In this document: one piece after another, positions 38,339-46,263 of the stretch
Numbering within the stretch: the first letter of the stretch is position 1
Layout of the letters: every line of letters starts with the position of its first letter
Origin: an uncultured Mailhella sp.
GTDB taxonomy: Bacteria > Desulfobacterota > Desulfovibrionia > Desulfovibrionales > Desulfovibrionaceae
Assembly: GCF_963931295.1 (NCBI RefSeq)
Contig: NZ_OZ007001.1
Coordinates: 1,801,137 to 1,865,136 of the forward strand
Direction: 5' to 3'
Length of the DNA: 64,000 nt
Translations under genes and position numbers: made by a program
The notes under the pieces: generated by a model
Told to the model about the DNA's origin: nothing
The model's database searches: none
The model's input: only the letters and a program-made list of their open reading frames with translations

Positions 38339-39604
38339 ATGACCCGCAAAGATCGTACGGAAGGTATCTACAGTCGTCGCGAAGTGCTCGACGAGAGCGA
38401 ACGCCGTCAGTACAACCTCATTCAGCTCAAGGATCTGCTTTCCTACGCCTACCGCTATTCGGAAGACGTTAAGAAGCGTTTCGACCGCGCGCAGTTCAAC
38501 GTCGAAAAATTCAAGACGCTGTCCGACCTCAAACATATTCCCATCCTTAAAAAGAAGGAACTCATCTTCCTGCAGACCATGGGACCGCGCCTCGGCGGTC
38601 TGCTCACCAAGGACATCGGCGAACTGCGCCGCGTGTTCCTTTCCCCCGGCCCCATCTTCGACCCCGAAGACAGAAACGACGACTACTGGGGATACACCGA
38701 AGCCTTCTATTCCGTGGGCTTCCGTCCCGGCGACGCCGTGCAGGTGACCTTCAACTATCACCTGGCTCCCGCGGGCCTGATGTTTGAAGAGCCGCTGCGC
38801 AATCTCGGCTGCGCCTCCATTCCCGCCGGTCCCACCGACGCCGCCACGCAGCTCGACATCATGCAGAAGCTGCGCGTTTCCGGCTACGTGGGCACGCCGA
38901 GCTTCCTCATGCACCTTGCCCAGCGCGCCGAAGAAAAGGGCCTCAACCTGCGCAAGGATCTCTTCCTGGAAGTGGCCTTCGTGACCGGCGAACGCCTGTC
39001 GGAAAAAATCCGCAGCCAGATGGAAAAGAAGTACGACATCATCATGCGCCAGGGCTACGGCACCGCCGACGTGGGCTGCATAGGCTACGAGTGCTTCCAG
39101 AAGAACGGTCTGCACATTTCCAACCGCTGCTATGTGGAAATCTGCCATCCCGACACCGGCATTCCGCTCAAGGACGGCGAAGTGGGCGAAGTGGTGGTGA
39201 CCGCCTTCAACAAGACCTATCCGCTGATCCGTCTTGCCACGGGCGACCTTTCCTACATCGACCGCACGCCCTGCTCCTGCGGACGCACGAGCCCGCGCCT
39301 CGGCAGCATCGTGGGCCGCGTGGACACCACCGCCCGCATCAAGGGCATGTTCGTGTATCCGCATCAGGTGGAACAGGTCATGGCCCGCTTCGAGGAAATC
39401 AAGCGCTGGCAGATCGAAGTCACCAACCCCGGCGGCGTGGACGAAATGGTGCTCTACGTCGAAGCGAGCAACTTCAAGCGCAAGGAAGAACTTCAGCACC
39501 TGTTCCGCGAGCGCATCAAGCTGCGCCCCGAACTGCGCATTCTTGCTCCGGGCAGTCTGCCTCCGCAGATCAAGCCCATCGAAGACAAGCGCGTCTGGGA
39601 TTAA
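38339..39604 (+). CDS. phenylacetate-CoA ligase-family AMP-forming ligase
   Basis: A 421-residue member of the PaaK adenylating family. Family features are YSRREVLDESERRQYNL-type start, LSYAYRYSEDVKKRFD, a nucleotide-binding segment VAFVTGERL, RQGYGTADVGCIGYEC and the C-terminal hinge TGDLSYIDRTPCSCGRTSPRLG with GMFVYPHQVEQV. In anaerobes such ligases activate aryl or short-chain acids, including phenylacetate or indoleacetate; specificity is not evident. Cysteines in PCSCGR may bind zinc, as in many PaaK-like proteins. It is a single-gene unit with its own promoter and terminator. Confidence 0.87.
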   Translation: MTRKDRTEGIYSRREVLDESERRQYNLIQLKDLLSYAYRYSEDVKKRFDRAQFNVEKFKTLSDLKHIPILKKKELIFLQTMGPRLGGLLTKDIGELRRVFLSPGPIFDPEDRNDDYWGYTEAFYSVGFRPGDAVQVTFNYHLAPAGLMFEEPLRNLGCASIPAGPTDAATQLDIMQKLRVSGYVGTPSFLMHLAQRAEEKGLNLRKDLFLEVAFVTGERLSEKIRSQMEKKYDIIMRQGYGTADVGCIGYECFQKNGLHISNRCYVEICHPDTGIPLKDGEVGEVVVTAFNKTYPLIRLATGDLSYIDRTPCSCGRTSPRLGSIVGRVDTTARIKGMFVYPHQVEQVMARFEEIKRWQIEVTNPGGVDEMVLYVEASNFKRKEELQHLFRERIKLRPELRILAPGSLPPQIKPIEDKRVWD

Positions 39605-39652
39605 CCCCGGAACGCTTTCCGCCTTCGGAAGGAGGCAAAAAATGGTTGTCAG

Positions 39653-39686
39653 GGCGGTCGTCCTTCGGGGCGGCCGCCTTGTTTTT
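39653..39686 (+). terminator. terminator after the CoA ligase gene
   Basis: Stem GGCGGTCG/CGGCCGCC (one G-U pair), then TTGTTTTT. Confidence 0.82.
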
Positions 39687-39846
39687 AATGCCGTTTGCGG
39701 CTAGTTTGTGAAAAACTGTTACAAGGAGGTGACGGAGGTTTCCGGTCTAAGGGCAGGAGTTCTTTGGATTTTGGTCCAAAAATGTGGATGCGTGCCCGAA
39801 CCGCGAAACAAAAACATATTACTTTCATAAGAATTTCCAGAGGATC

Positions 39847-39889
39847 TTGACAAAAGGCAAATATTCACTAAAAATGTCGACATTCGACA
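39847..39889 (+). promoter_or_regulatory. ridA promoter with overlapping dyad operator
   Basis: A perfect -35 TTGACA (39847-39852), 16-nt spacer and TAAAAA (39869-39874). Immediately after the -10 lies a perfect dyad, TGTCGA-CAT-TCGACA (39875-39889), covering the expected start site. That is a classic repressor position; the FCD-type GntR protein at 43823 is the local candidate. Confidence 0.62.
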
Positions 39890-39925
39890 ACGTAGTTGCT
39901 CCATTTTTTATTATGTGAGGACACC

Positions 39926-40303
39926 ATGATTAAAGTTGTTTCCACCACTGCGGCTCCTGCGGCCATCGGCCCCTATTCTCAGGGCATCCAGGCCTGCGGA
40001 ATGACGTTCTTTTCCGGTCAGCTCGGCATTGATCCCGCGACCGGCAAGCTCGCCGAAGGCGGCGTGAAGGCGCAGGCCGAGCAGTCTCTCAAGAATATTG
40101 CGGCTCTTCTCGCCTCCGTGGGCGCGAAGCCTTCCGACATTGTGAAAACCACCATTTTCCTGGTGGACATTGCGGATTTCGCCGCAGTGAACGCAGTGTA
40201 CGGCAAGTTCTTTGATGGCGCGTACCCTGCCCGTTCCTGCGTGGCCGTGCATCAGCTCCCCATGAACGGTCTCGTGGAAATCGAGGTTGTGGTGGCTAAG
40301 TAA
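39926..40303 (+). CDS. ridA: RidA-family 2-iminobutanoate/2-iminopropanoate deaminase
   Basis: A 125-residue RidA/YjgF protein. It hydrolyses reactive enamine/imine intermediates such as 2-aminoacrylate that leak from PLP lyases. Family features are PAAIGPYSQGIQACGMTFFSGQ, VKTTIFLVDIADFAAVN and YPARSCVAVHQLP, which carries the conserved arginine, and the terminal glutamate region EIEVV. ATG 39926 has GAGG at 5 nt. It precedes a transporter, racemase and PLP-lyase set, where such a deaminase makes chemical sense because desulfhydrase and sulfo-lyase reactions both form 2-aminoacrylate. Confidence 0.95.
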   Translation: MIKVVSTTAAPAAIGPYSQGIQACGMTFFSGQLGIDPATGKLAEGGVKAQAEQSLKNIAALLASVGAKPSDIVKTTIFLVDIADFAAVNAVYGKFFDGAYPARSCVAVHQLPMNGLVEIEVVVAK

Positions 40304-40318
40304 GTTCGAGTGTCGGCA

Positions 40319-40343
40319 GGTTCCGGCTCTTGCCGGAACCTTT
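40319..40343 (+). terminator. hairpin between ridA and the symporter gene
   Basis: A perfect 9-bp stem, GGTTCCGGC/GCCGGAACC, with a 4-nt loop and then only TTT; a weak or partial terminator, so ridA may be made in excess. Confidence 0.55.
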
Positions 40344-40480
40344 CGTCGCCGTCCTGAGAGGAGGAGAGGAGAACAGCACAAGAGGAACTCATAGAGGCAA
40401 TGACGTGCGAGCCGAATCCGCGTGAAAGTGCGGATGCGGCCGTGAGATAAGGATTCAAGCAGTCAGTATTGAGAGTCGTT

Positions 40481-41689
40481 ATGTCAAAACGTTTAGGTCT
40501 TCCCGCCCAGATGGGCATAGGTATGGTTCTCGGCATCGTTGTGGGTGCCATGGCTCCTTCCCTCAACCTGGAAGCCAGCTGGTTCAAGCCGCTCGGCGAT
40601 CTGTTCATCACTCTGGTGCGCATGGTGGTTGTGCCGCTGGTGTTCACCACGCTCGTGGCCGGCGCGGCCAGTGTGTGCGACGTGAAGGAACTCGGCCGCG
40701 TTGCTTCAAAAACGCTTATTTATTATCTGCTCACGACGACCGTGGCCGTCGTTATCGGTCTTATTCTCGCCAATCTGCTCCGTCCCGGTCTCGGTCTGAC
40801 GCTCTCCATGGAAAACCTGCAGGTGAAGGACGTTTCCGCGCCTCCGCTCATCAAGGTGCTCATGGACATCGTGCCGCTGAACCCGATTGACGCTCTGGCC
40901 AAGGGCAACATGCTCCAGGTCATCTTCTTCGCCATCCTGTTCGGCTTCGCCCTCAGCATGCTCGGCGACAGAGGCCGTCCCGCCTTCGTGTTCTTCGACT
41001 CCTGCGCCGAAGTCATGATCAAGGTGACCGGCATCGTCATGCGCTACGCTCCCATCGGCGTGTTCGGCCTCATGGCCTTCACCGTGGCCAACCACGGCCT
41101 GAGCGTTCTGCTGCCGCTCATCAAGCTGGTCGGCGTCATGTATCTGGCCTGCATCTTCCAGGTGCTGCTGGTCTATCTGCCCTGCGCCAAGTACTCAGGT
41201 CTTACGCCCAGCACGTTCTTGAAGGGGCTCTCTGAACCTCTCATGATCTCCTTCTCCACCTGCTCCTCCGCGGCCGCCCTTTCCTCCAACCTGCTTTCCG
41301 TGCAGAAGCTCGGCGCTTCCAAGTCCGTGTCCAGCTTCTCCATCCCGCTCGGCAACACCATCAACATGGACGGCGCGGCCATCTACATGGGCGTTGCGGC
41401 CATCTTTGCCGCGGAAGTGTACGGCATCCCCATGCCCATCGATAAGCAGCTCACCGTCATCCTGCTGGCCGTGCTTGCCTCCATCGGTTCCATGGGCGTG
41501 CCCGGCGCGGCGCTCATCATGATCACCATGGTGTTCACGCAGGTCGGCATTCCGCTGGAAGCCATCGCCCTCATCGCCGGCGTTGACCGTATCATGGACA
41601 TGGCCCGTACCACCATCAACGTGCTCGGCGACGCCACCGGCGCTATCCTGGTGTCCAAGCTTGAGAACAACGGCGAGTGCAGGGGCTGA
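40481..41689 (+). CDS. dicarboxylate/amino acid:cation symporter (DAACS family)
   Basis: A 402-residue symporter of the DctA/GltP/GltT family. The serine-rich reentrant loop is FSTCSSAAALSSNL, the substrate/Na+ motif is NTINMDGAAIYMG, and the final binding helix is GVDRIMDMARTTINVLGDATGA. The aspartate in MDMARTT suits acidic amino acids or dicarboxylates. Beside a racemase and PLP lyase, acidic sulfur amino acids such as cysteate or cysteine sulfinate are attractive substrates. ATG 40481; TTG 40469 is possible but has no better ribosome-binding site. Confidence 0.9.
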   Translation: MSKRLGLPAQMGIGMVLGIVVGAMAPSLNLEASWFKPLGDLFITLVRMVVVPLVFTTLVAGAASVCDVKELGRVASKTLIYYLLTTTVAVVIGLILANLLRPGLGLTLSMENLQVKDVSAPPLIKVLMDIVPLNPIDALAKGNMLQVIFFAILFGFALSMLGDRGRPAFVFFDSCAEVMIKVTGIVMRYAPIGVFGLMAFTVANHGLSVLLPLIKLVGVMYLACIFQVLLVYLPCAKYSGLTPSTFLKGLSEPLMISFSTCSSAAALSSNLLSVQKLGASKSVSSFSIPLGNTINMDGAAIYMGVAAIFAAEVYGIPMPIDKQLTVILLAVLASIGSMGVPGAALIMITMVFTQVGIPLEAIALIAGVDRIMDMARTTINVLGDATGAILVSKLENNGECRG

Positions 41690-41691
41690 CC

Positions 41692-42498
41692 GTGATTCAG
41701 CGTTTTGCCGATCATTCGCCCGTGCCCCGCACCATAGGCATCGTGGGGGGGCTTGGTCCCTATGCCGGGTATGACCTCGTGCGCAAGATCTTTCGCTGGA
41801 CCAGGGCCAGCAAAGATCAGGATCATCTTCCCCTCATGCTTCATTCCTTCCCCGGGTGGATTCCGGAGCGTCCTGCCTTTCTGCTGGGGCAGACGAAGGA
41901 AAATCCCGGGGAGGATATCGGCGGCATCATGGCGCAGCTTGCCAGAAACGGCGCCCGCGTCATAGGCATGCCCTGCAACACGGCGCACAGCCCCCGCATT
42001 CTGAATGTAGCCCTGGAGCGCCTGCACGAAACCGGTCTGGACGTGACGTTCGTGTCGATCATTGAAAGCGCGGTGCGTCACATGCGCGCCATGTGTCCGA
42101 ACGGAGGCCGCATCGGTCTCATGGGCACGGTGGCCACGCTGCAGACCCGCCTGTATCAGGACGCTCTGGAAAAGGCCGGGCTTGAGCCCGTGCTCCCGGA
42201 CGACGACGAGTGCGCTCTTGTTCAGCGCGCCATCAGCGATCCTGAATTCGGCGTGAAGGCTTTTTCCGATCCTGTTTCCCCGAGGGCGCGTCAGATACTT
42301 CTCGACACCGCCCGCCGCCTTGTGGAAAAGAAACAGGTATCCGTCATACTTCTTGGCTGCACGGAAATTCCTGTTGCGGTCACGGAGACCAGTCTGCTGG
42401 ATACTCCTGTCGTGGACGCCACAAGCGTGCTCGCTCGGGAACTGATCCGGGCCAGTTGTCCGGAACGACTTAAGGAACCCTCAAAACTTCAATTTTAG
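41692..42498 (+). CDS. aspartate/glutamate racemase-family protein
   Basis: A 268-residue, PLP-independent racemase-fold protein. The two catalytic-type cysteines are in GMPCNTAH and LLGCTEIP, and the N-terminal IGIVGGLGPYAGYDLVRKI is the family signature. It would invert the alpha carbon of aspartate or a near analogue. The start is GTG 41692, which has AGGGG 7 nt upstream and lies 2 bp after the symporter stop; another in-frame GTG is at 41677. It is placed between an acidic-amino-acid symporter and a PLP lyase. Confidence 0.87.
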   Translation: MIQRFADHSPVPRTIGIVGGLGPYAGYDLVRKIFRWTRASKDQDHLPLMLHSFPGWIPERPAFLLGQTKENPGEDIGGIMAQLARNGARVIGMPCNTAHSPRILNVALERLHETGLDVTFVSIIESAVRHMRAMCPNGGRIGLMGTVATLQTRLYQDALEKAGLEPVLPDDDECALVQRAISDPEFGVKAFSDPVSPRARQILLDTARRLVEKKQVSVILLGCTEIPVAVTETSLLDTPVVDATSVLARELIRASCPERLKEPSKLQF

Positions 42499-42511
42499 AG
42501 AAGGATGCATC

Positions 42512-43510
42512 ATGAATCTCGCTAAGTTCCCCCGTCGTGGTTATGTCAAGGAAGCTACCCCCATCGAATATCTGCCCAACCTGTCCAAGGCCCTGGGCAA
42601 CAAGGTCAACGTGTACATGAAGCGCGACGACCTGCTCCCCGGCTGCGCCGGCGGCAACAAGACCCGTAAGCTGGACTTCGCCATTGCCGACGCTCTGGCT
42701 CAGGGCGCCGACACCGTCATCACCTGCGGCGCCGTGCAGTCCAACCACTGCCGTCTGACCCTCGCCTGGGCCGTGCATGAAGGCCTCGACTGCCATCTCG
42801 TTCTGGAAGAACGCGTGAAGGGCAGCTACAACCCCGAAGCTTCCGGCAACAACTTCCTGTATCATCTCCTGGGCGTGAAGAGCATCACCGTGGTGCCTGG
42901 CGGCTCCCCCATGATGGAAGAAATGGAAAAGGTTGCTGAAAAGCTGCGCGCTCAGGGCAAGAAGCCCTACATCATCCCCGGCGGCGCTTCCAACCACATC
43001 GGCGCTCTGGGCTACGTTTCCTGCGCTCAGGAAATCATGCAGCAGATGTTTGAAATGGGCCTCAACTTCGACCACGTTGTGGTGCCCAGCGGCAGCGCCG
43101 GCACTCATGCCGGCATGATCGCCGGCTTCTACGGCAACAACATGGACGTGCCCATGATCGGCATCGACGTGAGCCGCCCCGGCGACGTGGAAGCAGCCAT
43201 TGTTCACAAGCTGGCTCAGGAAACCCTGGACTACATCGGCGCCGGCGTGAAACTTCCTGAAGAAAAGGTCGTGTGCTTCGGCGATTACTATCAGCCCGGC
43301 TATTCCATCCCGAACGACGGCATGGTGGAAGCCGTGAAGATGGTCGCCCGCACTGAAGCCATTCTGCTTGACCCCGTGTACAGCGGCAAGGCCATGTCCG
43401 GCATGATCGACCTCATCCGCAAGGATTACTTCCCCAAGGGCGCCAACGTGCTCTTCCTGCATACCGGCGGTTCTCCGGCCCTGTACGCCTACCTGCCCAC
43501 CTTCCGCTAG
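42512..43510 (+). CDS. D-cysteine desulfhydrase / L-cysteate sulfo-lyase family PLP enzyme
   Basis: A 332-residue fold-type II PLP enzyme of the DcyD/CuyA/ACC-deaminase family. The PLP lysine is in GGNKTRKLDF (Lys50), the substrate loop is AVQSNHCRLT, the phosphate loop is PSGSAGTHAG, and the C-terminus is LFLHTGGSPALYAY. Both DcyD (D-cysteine to pyruvate, NH3, H2S) and CuyA (cysteate to pyruvate, NH3, sulfite) share this frame and cannot be told apart reliably by eye. The residues GNKTRK and SNHCR differ from enteric DcyD (GNKLRK, SNHVR). Last gene of the symporter-racemase-lyase operon. Confidence 0.88.
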   Translation: MNLAKFPRRGYVKEATPIEYLPNLSKALGNKVNVYMKRDDLLPGCAGGNKTRKLDFAIADALAQGADTVITCGAVQSNHCRLTLAWAVHEGLDCHLVLEERVKGSYNPEASGNNFLYHLLGVKSITVVPGGSPMMEEMEKVAEKLRAQGKKPYIIPGGASNHIGALGYVSCAQEIMQQMFEMGLNFDHVVVPSGSAGTHAGMIAGFYGNNMDVPMIGIDVSRPGDVEAAIVHKLAQETLDYIGAGVKLPEEKVVCFGDYYQPGYSIPNDGMVEAVKMVARTEAILLDPVYSGKAMSGMIDLIRKDYFPKGANVLFLHTGGSPALYAYLPTFR

Positions 43511-43550
43511 CAGGTAGCAGGGTCACCTGCTGAAACAGCCTCTCTCGTTC

Positions 43551-43587
43551 GCCCCCGGCGTCTTCACGATGCCGGGGGCGTTTTTTT
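43551..43587 (+). terminator. terminator of the symporter-racemase-lyase operon
   Basis: A 9-bp stem, GCCCCCGGC/GCCGGGGGC, with an 11-nt loop and then G plus seven T. Confidence 0.92.
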
Positions 43588-43822
43588 CTTTCGGGTTTGG
43601 ACCGATACGCTTTTCAAATGCAAAAAAATCTGACACAATCTTGAATTGAAGATTTTCTTTTGTCGGTTTCAGCGCTGCAGACTGTGTTTGCTTAATGACA
43701 TCGGCGCAGAAAAACGGAATCTTTCCGCGATGTTTCATGGTCGCGGCGGTTGTAATTGAATCGCTCCGGGCGAAAGTTGTTTACCTTCTACGCATCCTTT
43801 CCGGAAAGAATGCCTTTTATTT

Positions 43823-44509
43823 ATGATCCTTCCGTCAACTATGCAGTTTAAAAAAGAAACATACAGCATCAAGGCCGCCGAGTATATACGAGGTCTTATT
43901 CGTTCCGGAGTGCTTCAGCCCGGCCAGCCCGTGAGGGAAGCTCAGATATCGGAAAAGCTCAACATCAGCCGCGCGCCCATACGCGAAGCCCTGCTTATGC
44001 TGGCGCATCAGGGACTCATCTGCTCCGAACCCCAAAAGGGAAAATATGTTCGTTCCATGAGCGCCAAGGAAATTTACGACAGTTACGTTGTGGCAGGCAT
44101 TCTTGAAGGCGCGGCCGTGGCGCACTCGCTGCCATCGTGGACGAACAAGGAGCGTGACGCCTTTGCCGAAGTGGTTCGTCGTCTCGACGATCAGGTGAAC
44201 TATGCCGCGCATCTGGATACGCTTGCGGAAATAGACGAGGCCTTTCACATGACGTTGCTTTCCGCCTGCACCAACGAAAGGCTCATCGACATTGCCCGCA
44301 CGTCCTGTTCTTCGCTGGCGAAGTTCCTTTACTATACCTATTGGCGTACTTTGTTCACGCCCAAGGAGTTTTACGACAGGCACATGATCATTGCCGACAC
44401 CGTGGCCACAGGCGACGGAAGAAGCATCGAAATGGTGCTGCGCCGGCATTACGAGGAAGTGGGGGAACGACTTTCCCTTCTGGTGCACGAAGGGCACGAG
44501 GTTCACTGA
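43823..44509 (+). CDS. GntR-family transcriptional regulator (FadR/FCD type)
   Basis: A 228-residue regulator. The N-terminal winged helix has KAAEYIRGLIRSGVLQPGQPVREAQISEKLNISRAPIREALLMLAHQGLI. The C-terminal FCD ligand domain is all-helical with the metal/ligand His and Asp pattern (EIDEAFHMTLLSAC, FYDRHMIIADTVATGD). It lies 312 bp downstream of the lyase gene on its own transcript. The dyad operator at 39875-39889 and possibly the ATCTT...AAGAT dyad near 43640 are plausible targets. The ligand is unknown. Confidence 0.93.
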   Translation: MILPSTMQFKKETYSIKAAEYIRGLIRSGVLQPGQPVREAQISEKLNISRAPIREALLMLAHQGLICSEPQKGKYVRSMSAKEIYDSYVVAGILEGAAVAHSLPSWTNKERDAFAEVVRRLDDQVNYAAHLDTLAEIDEAFHMTLLSACTNERLIDIARTSCSSLAKFLYYTYWRTLFTPKEFYDRHMIIADTVATGDGRSIEMVLRRHYEEVGERLSLLVHEGHEVH

Positions 44510-44998
44510 TCCGGAGAAGGCGAGAACAGGGGCGATTCTTTGTCGTTCATGGTGCGGCCCTTGGCGTCGTATGCGTGCAAGAGGGGGAAACGCGTAGTCT
44601 TCTCTGACCCGAGGAAGGAAGGGTCAATTCAGCCCTGCTTTTGTGACATTGGCTGATTTTTGATGCTCTGGACGCTGGGATGCATTGGCGCTGCGACGGG
44701 GCAGTCGTTGCGATGGGCCGAAAGCCGGAGCGAAGATTCGTGTCCTGAACTGCGAGACGCGATGAGTTCTGCGGAAGGCGCTCGTGTCGTTCAAGAGCGG
44801 CGCTTCATTCTCATGAAAAGTGGATGCAAACGCAGCGTGAGTGCGCTGCGCTTTCCCTGTGCGCCTGCGAAAGAGCTGTTCAACTTTACATCCGGCCGAA
44901 CAGGAAGGCGGCCTTTCCGCGCACGCCTGCAAAGGTCGCGCCGCAACGCGCCTGCCGGACCGGCGCTTCTGCCGGAGTCGCCGTGAGACTAGCGGAAC
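44510..44998. other. gene-free stretch between convergent genes
   Basis: Nearly 490 bp between the GntR regulator and the converging L,D-transpeptidase gene. Several frames stay open but lack ribosome-binding sites and plausible protein composition. I see no clear terminator, RNA gene or repeat. It could be eroded sequence. Confidence 0.5.
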
Positions 44999-46111
44999 CT
45001 AGTTGTTTATCCACACCTCGCCGATGATGTGATACTCGCCGAGATCATCGGGAATCCAGTAGAGCGCCTGAAGACCGTGATGGTACTGCCCCTTGCGCTC
45101 GTAGCTCTTGATGAAGCACGACACCCAGTAGCCGGGCCCGGCCAGCAGCCGGATGCCGTCGCGGTCGAGGAAGAGGTCGTGCTGTCTGCGAAAGTCGGAA
45201 CGCAGCCTCTTGCGCAGAGCGGAAAATTTTTCCCGGCTGGCGCGCGGGTAGTTTTCCCTGTCGTACATGCTGAAAATGTTTTCAGATTTTTGGAGCCTGT
45301 CGTCCATCCAGCGCAGGGTCTGGCGCAGCACCTTTTCATCGTCGCCGGAAGGCGTGACCTGCGGCGCAGCCTGCGGAGCGGACGCGGTCAGGGAAGCGCC
45401 CGGCGCGTCTGCCGTCGGCAACGCCGGAGCCTCGGCGGTTTCCGTGTGCTCCGTCAGCGGGGCGGGGACGCCGGGCAGGGTGTTGTCCTGCGCGGGAGGC
45501 GTTTGCGGCGGCATGTTGTCTTCGGCGCGGGGCAGCAGCGGCGAGGCTCCCGTTTCCGGCGAGGGCAGGGATGCCAGAGTCTTGTTCCGCACGAAGGGCT
45601 CGCCTTCGAGATGCTCCGCAATGACCACGGGCGTGCCCGGCACGAGCACGGCGAGCAGATCCGTGATTTCATGCTGATCGATGGCCATGCATCCGCGCGT
45701 GGTCAGGCCCTTTATGGGCTGGCCCTTGCTGTGCAGCCAGATGCCGCCGCCGGTTTTTCCGCGCAGCCGGTCGGCAGGATTGGGGTAGTTCAAATTGAAG
45801 GCGTGCGGCCCGTATTCCATGAAGTCGAGCTTCTGCGTGATCTTGTGCGTGATGAAGTACACGCCTTCGGGCGTGCGCAGATCGCCTTCCCGCTGCTTGT
45901 CGCCTTCGAGTCTGCCGTGGATGCAGTCGAACTGCCGCGTGATTGCGGCCTTGCCGTCCACGGTCTCTTCGACCTGAAAGAGCAGCTTGCGCGATTTGTC
46001 GGCGGCAAGAAAATATTCCGGAGTGCGGGAGGGCAGGCGGGCCGTCCAGTCGGCCGCGGCCTGGATGGGCAGCATGAGACAGAGAATAAGAAGGGAAAGG
46101 AGGCGGAACAA
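44999..46111 (-). CDS. L,D-transpeptidase (YkuD) family protein with Cys-containing TRGC motif
   Basis: A 370-residue periplasmic protein. The start is TTG 46111 with AAGGAG 8 nt upstream, giving a clean signal peptide (LFRLLSLLILCLMLPIQAAA). The YkuD domain follows, with GGGIWLHSKG (catalytic His) and TTRGCMAID (catalytic Cys; an Arg replaces the His of the usual HGC). After a proline/alanine-rich linker comes a second domain (about residues 240-370, ending RKGQYHHGLQALYWIPDD) like an NTF2-type or peptidoglycan-associated module. It probably cross-links or trims peptidoglycan. No ATG start fits the signal peptide. Confidence 0.85.
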   Translation of the reverse strand: MFRLLSLLILCLMLPIQAAADWTARLPSRTPEYFLAADKSRKLLFQVEETVDGKAAITRQFDCIHGRLEGDKQREGDLRTPEGVYFITHKITQKLDFMEYGPHAFNLNYPNPADRLRGKTGGGIWLHSKGQPIKGLTTRGCMAIDQHEITDLLAVLVPGTPVVIAEHLEGEPFVRNKTLASLPSPETGASPLLPRAEDNMPPQTPPAQDNTLPGVPAPLTEHTETAEAPALPTADAPGASLTASAPQAAPQVTPSGDDEKVLRQTLRWMDDRLQKSENIFSMYDRENYPRASREKFSALRKRLRSDFRRQHDLFLDRDGIRLLAGPGYWVSCFIKSYERKGQYHHGLQALYWIPDDLGEYHIIGEVWINN

Positions 46112-46199
46112 CGGGAGTCTCCTTGGTTGTAACGTGGCCGGAGGATGCGGCGTCGATCGCCTTTCCGTTTTAAGGGAAAACGTTCGGGAACACAATGCG

Positions 46200-46243
46200 C
46201 AAAAAAAAGAGCGCCGCCTCCGGCGAACCGGGAGCGGCGCTCT
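46200..46243 (-). terminator. terminator of purB
   Basis: Stem AGAGCGCCGC/GCGGCGCTCT with an inner CTCCGG/CCGGGAG pairing, then eight T read leftward. Confidence 0.93.
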
Positions 46244-46263
46244 TTCAGAATGCGGAAATCAGA

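Noticed and set aside
40319..40343. Full terminator separating ridA from the symporter operon
   Set aside because: A good stem but only three T follow, so it is listed as a partial terminator rather than an operon boundary.
44624..44986. Open frames on both strands in the gap after the GntR regulator
   Set aside because: No start signals, no domain resemblance, atypical composition.
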